In this document: positions 1-5,549 of the stretch, in pieces
Position numbering within the stretch: the first letter of the stretch is position 1
Layout of the letters: every line of letters starts with the position of its first letter
Made by a program: the position numbers and the translations under genes
Assembly: GCA_040510575.1 (NCBI GenBank)
Contig: JBEVIU010000084.1
Location: 1 to 5,549, forward strand
Direction of reading: 5' to 3'
Source of the DNA: DASUMF01 sp040510575
GTDB taxonomy: Bacteria; Actinomycetota; Acidimicrobiia; IMCC26256; DASPTH01
Length of the DNA stretch: 5,549 nucleotides
Notes under the pieces: model-generated
What the model was told of the DNA's origin: nothing
Database searches by the model: none
What the model saw: the letters and a program-made list of their open reading frames with translations, nothing else

Positions 1-126
1 GAGGAAGTGGCGCGCCTGCACCTCGAGAAGCTCGGCGTGAAGCTCACCACTCTCACCGAAGACCAGGCCGCCTACCTCGGCATCCCCGCCGACGGCCCCT
101 ACAAGCCCGAGCACTATCGCTACTGA
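1..126 (+). CDS. ahcY: Adenosylhomocysteinase (S-adenosyl-L-homocysteine hydrolase), C-terminal end only
   Basis: The last 41 codons of a gene entering from the left edge, ending at TGA 124-126. The tail contains an LTEDQAAYLGIP segment and finishes GPYKPEHYRY, the hallmark C-terminus of S-adenosylhomocysteine hydrolase. In the known enzyme the Lys-Pro-x-His-Tyr-Arg-Tyr tail reaches into the NAD site of the neighbouring subunit. From family knowledge, this cytosolic tetramer uses tightly bound NAD to split S-adenosylhomocysteine into adenosine and homocysteine, relieving product inhibition of methyltransferases. Only the tail is visible, so catalytic residues cannot be checked. A hairpin follows 10 bases after the stop. 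In mycobacteria the same gene (sahH) lies upstream of the comF-hpf-secA1 stretch, which fits the genes found further right here. Confidence 0.93.
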   Translation, partial: EEVARLHLEKLGVKLTTLTEDQAAYLGIPADGPYKPEHYRY

Positions 127-135
127 CCTGCTCTT

Positions 136-190
136 TGACGCTCGCCGCTGAGGCTACGCGACCTGGTCGCGTGGCCTCGTCCAGGCGTCA
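136..190 (+). terminator. Strong hairpin downstream of ahcY, likely transcription end
   Basis: The core at 150-178 is a 13-bp stem (GAGGCUACGCGAC paired with GUCGCGUGGCCUC) closing a three-base loop. An outer 6-bp stem, TGACGC 136-141 with GCGTCA 185-190, encloses it. The one non-Watson-Crick core pair is U-G when read on the plus strand but becomes a C-A mismatch on the minus strand, so the structure favours the ahcY transcript. There is no T-run after it, so it may be an intrinsic terminator of the U-poor actinobacterial kind or an mRNA 3'-end stabiliser. It also separates ahcY from the convergent minus-strand gene. Confidence 0.6.
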
Positions 191-227
191 GGGTCGGTCT
201 GTCCTCTGACCTTGACCCCATGGCCGA

Positions 228-347
228 CTACACAGACCTGTTGATCGGTGGCGGCATCTCGCCGCCCAGATCGACGAGCACCGGTTCGCCAGCGGCGCGG
301 TCCACCTGCGACATCGCGTCGACGGTCACGCGGAAGCGCTCAGCCGC
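228..347 (-). other. Coding-like stretch in frame after the stop of the unknown minus-strand gene
   Basis: After the TGA at 350-348 the same minus-strand frame stays open for 39 codons to a TAG at 230-228. It reads as a normal-looking peptide (for example FRVTVDAMSQVDRAAGEPV and LVDLGGEMPPPINRSV). By hand count, G+C is about 85% at third, 77% at first and 49% at second codon positions, which is the pattern of real coding DNA in this genome and in this phase. A GTG at 329-327 could start a tiny separate ORF, but I see no good ribosome site. It may be the severed C-terminus of the upstream gene, a remnant of a lost gene, or chance. I cannot tell which. Confidence 0.35.
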
Positions 348-1493
348 TCAGAGCCAAGGTGGTGGGTTCGCGGCGATGACTTCTTTGGTGATGAGCATCG
401 GGCCGAAGTCGTGTCGTGCCTGGTTGACCACTGCGGGGGCGGGGAGCGGGGTCGAGTACCACGGTGCGAGATCGCGAGCTTCAACGAGGTGTCGGCCATC
501 GCCCAGGTCGGTGATGACCCACTGGCTGAGGTCATGCGCGCGTGCGAGGTGCGCGTCGCGCAGCACTTGCACTCCGTGTGCGTCGGGCGCGTAGTCGCGC
601 AAGAGATGCTTGTTGTATCGGATGTCCCACTCCTCGATGCCGTGGAGGGGTTGCTCAACGGCGACCTCTGACCATGAGATCGTGACGCGACGCGCGGGCC
701 GGACGAAAGCGATGTCGGTGAGCTCAGGCAAGGCGGTGATCGCGTTGCGTAGTTCGACGACCAACTCTTGCCACCCCTGACAGGGCGTGATTGCTTGGAG
801 CGTCGTTTCACCGCCCGGCGCAAGGCACGCGGCCCGAGCGTGCTCCTCTCCTACGACGTGGCGCAACACCCCGGTCATGCCAGTCGCCAACGCAGCAGAC
901 GAGATGGCGCGCGCCACGTTTCGATCGTCTTCGACTTCGAACATGAAGGTGCTGGAGTTCAGCAGGATGCGGGGTCCGCCGGGCTCGGCCCAGTCGGCCA
1001 AGTGGTTCGCGATACGTTCCGTCGCCTGCTCGGATACGTGCCACGCACCGTCTCGAGCGGGATGGCGCGTCATCGTGTCGAGGTCGAACGACCAAGCGAT
1101 GAACCCGGTGAGCATCGCGGGGAATCGTCCGTAACCGCCCTCCGCCAGGCGAGGTGCGAGTGTCCACCATCCCGGCCCGACGGCCTCGCGCACTCGTCCC
1201 AACCTGCCGTCGAGGCCGTGAAGTTCGAGCCGCGCCGAGAACGCGGCGAGCCATTCGTCGAGATGAGCATCATCCGCCACGTCGCTCACCAACACGACGA
1301 ACCCGCTCGCACTGCGCGTGTTGAGCTGTGCATACACGCCGTCTTCGGCTTCAAAGCGTTCGTTCACGTCCGCGACTGCCTGGCCGAATGCCTCCCCGCT
1401 GCCACTCTTCGTTCGAAGTTCGATCCAGAAGTCGTGTCCGCCTTCGCGCCAGGCCCGTCGAATGGACTGCCTGTCGACCGTCACTCCACTCAT
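348..1493 (-). CDS. Hypothetical protein, 381 residues, no recognised family
   Basis: I do not recognise this protein. The start is ATG 1493-1491 because GGAGG (complement of 1501-1505) sits 7 bases upstream; an in-frame upstream start at 1526 would add 11 residues but lies before that site. The protein looks soluble, with no signal peptide or membrane segment. It is rich in Trp and acidic residues. The N-terminal part (about 50-100) alternates strand-like and helix-like stretches, with GFVVLVSDV followed by an amphipathic DDAHLDEWLAAFSARLELHGL. A central region (106-140) holds GPGWWTLAPRL and GFIAWSFDLD; the C-terminal third contains TISWSEVAVEQ and ends in NPPPWL. The balanced composition and the ribosome site favour this strand over the Arg-rich open frames opposite. 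It uses more A/T-ending codons near its end than secA does. It stands alone, convergent with ahcY. Function unknown. Confidence 0.75.
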   Translation of the reverse strand: MSGVTVDRQSIRRAWREGGHDFWIELRTKSGSGEAFGQAVADVNERFEAEDGVYAQLNTRSASGFVVLVSDVADDAHLDEWLAAFSARLELHGLDGRLGRVREAVGPGWWTLAPRLAEGGYGRFPAMLTGFIAWSFDLDTMTRHPARDGAWHVSEQATERIANHLADWAEPGGPRILLNSSTFMFEVEDDRNVARAISSAALATGMTGVLRHVVGEEHARAACLAPGGETTLQAITPCQGWQELVVELRNAITALPELTDIAFVRPARRVTISWSEVAVEQPLHGIEEWDIRYNKHLLRDYAPDAHGVQVLRDAHLARAHDLSQWVITDLGDGRHLVEARDLAPWYSTPLPAPAVVNQARHDFGPMLITKEVIAANPPPWL

Positions 1494-1498
1494 GAGAA

Positions 1499-1505
1499 CC
1501 CCTCC
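1499..1505 (-). promoter_or_regulatory. Ribosome binding site fixing the start of the hypothetical gene
   Basis: Read on the minus strand this is GGAGGGG, with 7 bases from GGAGG to the ATG at 1493-1491. It is one of the best Shine-Dalgarno matches in the window. It decides the start against the upstream in-frame alternative at 1526. Confidence 0.7.
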
Positions 1506-1680
1506 ATTTTGCCTCACAGGGGTCAAGCCACGCGTCTCCGTCGTCGCGCGCTATTCTCCCCCTCCAGATCGACAGTTCACGGTCCCGGCGGGTGAGTACT
1601 ACTTCGAGTACACCGAACATGGCGCCGGAACGTATGCAGGCGTGCTCTCAACGCTTTGACAGACGATCGAGAAGGGCGCC

Positions 1681-1698
1681 GCGGTCCGATCGGGCCGC
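1681..1698. terminator. Small GC-rich hairpin just past the small membrane gene
   Basis: GCGGTCC at 1681-1687 pairs with GGGCCGC at 1692-1698 around a GATC loop. It lies 9 bases beyond the stop codon of the small minus-strand gene, so it could end that transcript. However, the single imperfect pair is U-G on the plus strand and C-A on the minus strand, so it folds better in a rightward transcript. No T-run follows on either strand. Weak candidate. Confidence 0.3.
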
Positions 1699-1707
1699 CG
1701 CGACCGG

Positions 1708-1857
1708 CTACGCAGCTTGCGTGAACAAGACAGTGATGGCGATGGCGAGGCCGATCATCACGGCGATCAGCATGCGGTCGAAGTAGCGCTCGCTCCGCCC
1801 GAGCTTGTACTCGATGTTCGAGACGGTCGAGCGGGCCCAGCTCATGAAGACGTCCAT
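1708..1857 (-). CDS. Small single-pass membrane protein, 49 residues, unknown function
   Basis: The ORF starts at ATG 1857-1855 and stops at TAG 1710-1708. GAAAGGT (complement of 1867-1873) lies about 10 bases upstream as a plausible ribosome site. An internal Met5 is possible but has no site of its own. Residues 1-28 are polar and basic (K18, R21, R24, R28), containing SNIEYKLGRSERYFDR. Residues 29-46 form one hydrophobic helix, MLIAVMIGLAIAITVLF, and the protein ends FTQAA. The positive-inside rule predicts a cytoplasmic N-terminus and a tail anchored in the membrane with almost nothing outside. I recognise no family. It is divergent from comF across a 156-bp spacer. The large open frame continuing upstream of it over comF and hpf is Arg-rich shadow, so only these 49 codons look real. 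A small regulator or partner of a membrane complex is possible but unsupported. Confidence 0.6.
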   Translation of the reverse strand: MDVFMSWARSTVSNIEYKLGRSERYFDRMLIAVMIGLAIAITVLFTQAA

Positions 1858-1952
1858 TTGGTTCGGACCTTTCTGTGAAGCTGCCGTGGTCGGCGGTGCT
1901 CGGTGGCTTGCCGGTCTGAACACGGGCCCCCGCACGTGTCGGAGGTCACATC

Positions 1953-1980
1953 GGCGGTCGTCCGAATTTCCTTGACCGCC
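1953..1980. repeat. Inverted repeat in the divergent spacer, possible operator
   Basis: GGCGGTC at 1953-1959 is mirrored exactly by GACCGCC at 1974-1980 with a 14-base centre. ACATC directly left of the first arm (1948-1952) is mirrored by GATGT at 1987-1991, six bases beyond the second arm. The repeat overlaps the candidate -35 of comF and lies upstream of the divergent small membrane gene. A dimeric regulator site is one reading, but chance is quite possible in DNA this GC-rich. Confidence 0.35.
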
Positions 1981-1999
1981 CGCGTTGATGTCATACCGA
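1972..1999 (+). promoter_or_regulatory. Possible comF promoter
   Basis: TTGACC at 1972-1977 matches five of six bases of the -35 consensus. Sixteen bases further, TACCGA at 1994-1999 is a weak -10. Transcription would begin near 2006, only some 8-11 bases before the GTG starts at 2014 and 2017. This would explain why no ribosome site is visible there. The -10 is poor, so confidence is low. Confidence 0.3.
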
Positions 2000-2013
2000 A
2001 CCTTTACCGTCGC

Positions 2014-2655
2014 GTGGTGCTCACTGGCCTGACTGCTGCACTCTTTCCGCTCGCGTGCCCCGGGTGTGGGGCATTGGGCGACCCTGTATGTGCCTCGTGC
2101 CGGGCCACGATGCGGCGGCCGGTCGCCGCCGCGCCGCCCGAGGGCGTGGATGCGTGGGTGGCACCGTTCGCCTACGAAGGCATCGCGCGCGAGCTCGTCG
2201 CCCGCATCAAGTACCGCAACACCCGAGCCGTGGTGCCCTGGCTCGCCGACGAGATGTGCGTCGCTCTCGCACTCCCCGCGATCGGCCCGCGCCGGTTGCT
2301 GCTCACGTGGGCCCCCACGTCGAGGGCGCGGGCCCGGTCCCGAGGGTTCGACCCCGGGGAAGTGCTGGCCCGGGCCGTCGGTCGCAGTCTGGGGCTCCCG
2401 TGTGTCGCCACGCTCACGCATCTCCCTGGTCCGCCGCAGACGGGGCGGGTCGGTGCCGAGCGCCGCCAGGGCCCGCGCATCGAACCTCGCCATGGCCAGG
2501 CGGTTTCGGCACGACTCGCCGGTGTCACCGTGCTGCTCGTCGACGACGTCGCCACCACCGGTGCCACCCTCGTGGCGTCTGCGCGCGCGTTGCGGTTGCT
2601 CGGCGCGCGCAGGGTGGTCGCGCTCACGGCGGCTCGCACGCCCCCGCCACGCTGA
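2014..2655 (+). CDS. comF: ComF family protein (phosphoribosyltransferase-like, zinc-ribbon N-terminus)
   Basis: 213 residues from GTG 2014, close to the usual family length. Cys15, Cys18, Cys26 and Cys29 (CPGCG ... VCASC) form the N-terminal zinc-ribbon pattern. ELVARIKYRNTRAVVPWLADE matches the 'LKYRGRR' region. RARARSRGFDPGEVLARAVGRSLGLP and TGRVGAERR match the central ComF signature. VLLVDDVATTGATL at 173-186 is the phosphoribosyl-pyrophosphate binding loop with its paired Asp177-Asp178. In naturally competent bacteria ComF helps bring single-stranded DNA into the cytoplasm; in other bacteria its role is unclear, and no other competence gene is visible here. The frame stays open back to GTG 1903, but homology begins around residue 8. 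GTG 2014 or 2017 is therefore preferred although neither has a clear ribosome site. It is followed by hpf and secA in the order known from mycobacteria. Confidence 0.88.
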   Translation: MVLTGLTAALFPLACPGCGALGDPVCASCRATMRRPVAAAPPEGVDAWVAPFAYEGIARELVARIKYRNTRAVVPWLADEMCVALALPAIGPRRLLLTWAPTSRARARSRGFDPGEVLARAVGRSLGLPCVATLTHLPGPPQTGRVGAERRQGPRIEPRHGQAVSARLAGVTVLLVDDVATTGATLVASARALRLLGARRVVALTAARTPPPR

Positions 2656-2710
2656 GCATGGCTCGGCGCTGAGAGCACAAGACGCCGGTGCAGATCGCCG
2701 ATCCCGTTCG

Positions 2711-2716
2711 TATACT
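2711..2716 (+). promoter_or_regulatory. Candidate -10 element for hpf
   Basis: TATACT in the 117-bp comF-hpf gap matches the -10 consensus at five of six positions and stands out in this GC-rich DNA. It would start a transcript near 2723, with a leader of about 50 bases. No recognisable -35 lies 16-18 bases upstream (GTGCAG at 2688-2693), so an alternative sigma factor or read-through from comF remains possible. Independent transcription would fit the stress-linked regulation common for hibernation factors. Confidence 0.4.
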
Positions 2717-2772
2717 CGAGCCAACTGCTCGAACAGAAGCGACGAGTCCGCTGCGAACACGGCGAGGTGCCG

Positions 2773-3111
2773 ATGGAGATCGTGGTGCGGGGCAAGAACC
2801 GTCCGGTGTCGAGGCAACTGCGCGAGGTGTCGAGGGGCAAGCTCGCTCGCATCGAGCGCTTCGCGCGCGACGTACGTCGTGTCGAGGTCGACTTCTCCGA
2901 GGTGCGCAATCCTCGTGAGTCGCGCCCGCAGGAATGCGAGGTCACCGTTCACCTCACCCGCCGGCTGGTCGTCGCGCGCGCCGCGGCCACCGAGCCGGGG
3001 GAGGCCCTCGACCTCGTGATCGACAAGGTGGAGCAGCAGGTGGCGCGGATCAAGGACAAGCGCGTCGCGCAGTCCCATGGCCGCCGGGTTGCTCCGCTCG
3101 CCACACGCTGA
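2773..3111 (+). CDS. hpf: Ribosome hibernation-promoting factor, short form (HPF/RaiA family)
   Basis: 112 residues from ATG 2773, with GAGG at 2764-2767 five bases upstream. A GTG at 2767 in the same frame would add two residues but lacks a site. The sequence covers the single family domain: strand MEIVVRG (1-7), helix 12-33, strand VRRVEVDFSEVRN (34-46), strand QECEVTVHL (53-61), strand RLVVARAAA (64-72), then helix EALDLVIDKVEQQVARIKDKR (77-97). The domain binds the 30S decoding region and blocks tRNA and mRNA during starvation or stress. Most actinobacterial homologues, as I know them, are long forms with a C-terminal domain that pairs ribosomes into 100S dimers. Here the protein stops after a basic tail (SHGRRVAPLATR), and only 92 bases separate it from secA, so no such domain is encoded. 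It lies between comF and secA as in mycobacteria. Confidence 0.9.
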   Translation: MEIVVRGKNRPVSRQLREVSRGKLARIERFARDVRRVEVDFSEVRNPRESRPQECEVTVHLTRRLVVARAAATEPGEALDLVIDKVEQQVARIKDKRVAQSHGRRVAPLATR

Positions 3112-3124
3112 GCCTGCGCTGAGT

Positions 3125-3148
3125 TGCGGGCCCGCCTTCGGGCCTGCA
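3125..3148 (+). terminator. Hairpin terminator candidate between hpf and secA
   Basis: A 10-bp stem, TGCGGGCCCG at 3125-3134 paired with CGGGCCTGCA at 3139-3148, encloses a CCTT loop. One pair is G-U. It begins 14 bases after the hpf stop. Only a short ATTC follows rather than a T-run. It probably ends or attenuates the hpf transcript, which would require secA to have its own promoter. Confidence 0.55.
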
Positions 3149-3187
3149 TTCGAGCGTGGCGGCGACGGTGACGGAACACCTCGCCAC

Positions 3188-3193
3188 TACCAT
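3188..3193 (+). promoter_or_regulatory. Possible -10 of a near-leaderless secA transcript
   Basis: TACCAT lies 10 bases before the secA ATG, which would put the transcript start about 3-4 bases from the start codon. No convincing Shine-Dalgarno site is seen before 3204, in keeping with leaderless translation, which is common in Actinobacteria. The -35 region (GTGACG at 3168-3173, spacer 14) is poor. Weak candidate. Confidence 0.27.
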
Positions 3194-3203
3194 TGATCGA
3201 GTC

Positions 3204-5549
<2,346 letters not shown>

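Noticed and set aside
250..266. GGCGGC-ATCTC-GCCGCC perfect hairpin as a terminator of the unknown gene
   Set aside because: It lies within the coding-like extension, has no T-run, and a 6-bp GC stem is expected by chance in this composition.
326..823. A 165-codon minus-strand frame overlapping the unknown gene
   Set aside because: It is Ser/Arg/Thr-rich shadow sequence in another phase, with no supporting start signal.
768..1595. A 275-codon plus-strand frame opposite the unknown gene
   Set aside because: It is Arg/Ser/His-rich with no family features and no ribosome site. The minus-strand frame has balanced composition and a strong GGAGG site.
1903..2013. Upstream extension of comF from GTG 1903
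   Set aside because: The added 37 residues show no family similarity and cover the divergent spacer with its inverted repeat and promoter-like boxes.
1858..3078. A large minus-strand open frame running from hpf across comF into the small membrane gene
   Set aside because: Upstream of residue 1 of the 49-residue protein it is Arg-rich and opposite two clear genes. Only the final 49 codons look like real protein.

Overview
The window is high-GC DNA (roughly two-thirds G+C, strong G/C bias at third codon positions) from an actinobacterium. The SecA sequence resembles actinobacterial SecA1, and the gene order ahcY ... comF-hpf-secA is the one known around mycobacterial sahH and secA1. A lineage such as Acidimicrobiia is plausible, because the mtrAB-lpqB genes normally found between ahcY and comF are absent and hpf is a short form. 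That placement is inference.

Layout, left to right. (1) Bases 1-126 are the last 41 codons of ahcY (adenosylhomocysteinase), followed by a strong hairpin at 136-190. (2) On the minus strand, 348-1493 encodes a 381-residue soluble protein I do not recognise, with a good Shine-Dalgarno site. Its frame continues for 39 more coding-like codons after its TGA. (3) Bases 1494-1707 hold no convincing gene, only a short coding-like stretch on the plus strand and a small hairpin. (4) On the minus strand, 1708-1857 encodes a 49-residue single-pass membrane protein. (5) A 156-bp divergent spacer (1858-2013) carries an inverted repeat and a possible promoter. (6) On the plus strand follow comF (2014-2655), a short-form ribosome hibernation factor hpf/raiA (2773-3111), and secA (from 3204, running off the right edge after 782 codons).

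The plus-strand genes are conserved housekeeping functions: the methyl cycle (AhcY), a ComF-type phosphoribosyltransferase-like protein, stationary-phase ribosome protection (HPF) and the Sec export motor (SecA). They are probably neighbours by synteny rather than steps of one pathway. The two minus-strand genes are the accessory part, sitting where other Actinobacteria carry tmk-mtrAB-lpqB. I see no mobile element, CRISPR array, tRNA or rRNA, and no clear sign of a new multi-gene system. The most interesting points are the unknown minus-strand gene with its coding-like extension past the stop, the small membrane protein, and the short HPF.
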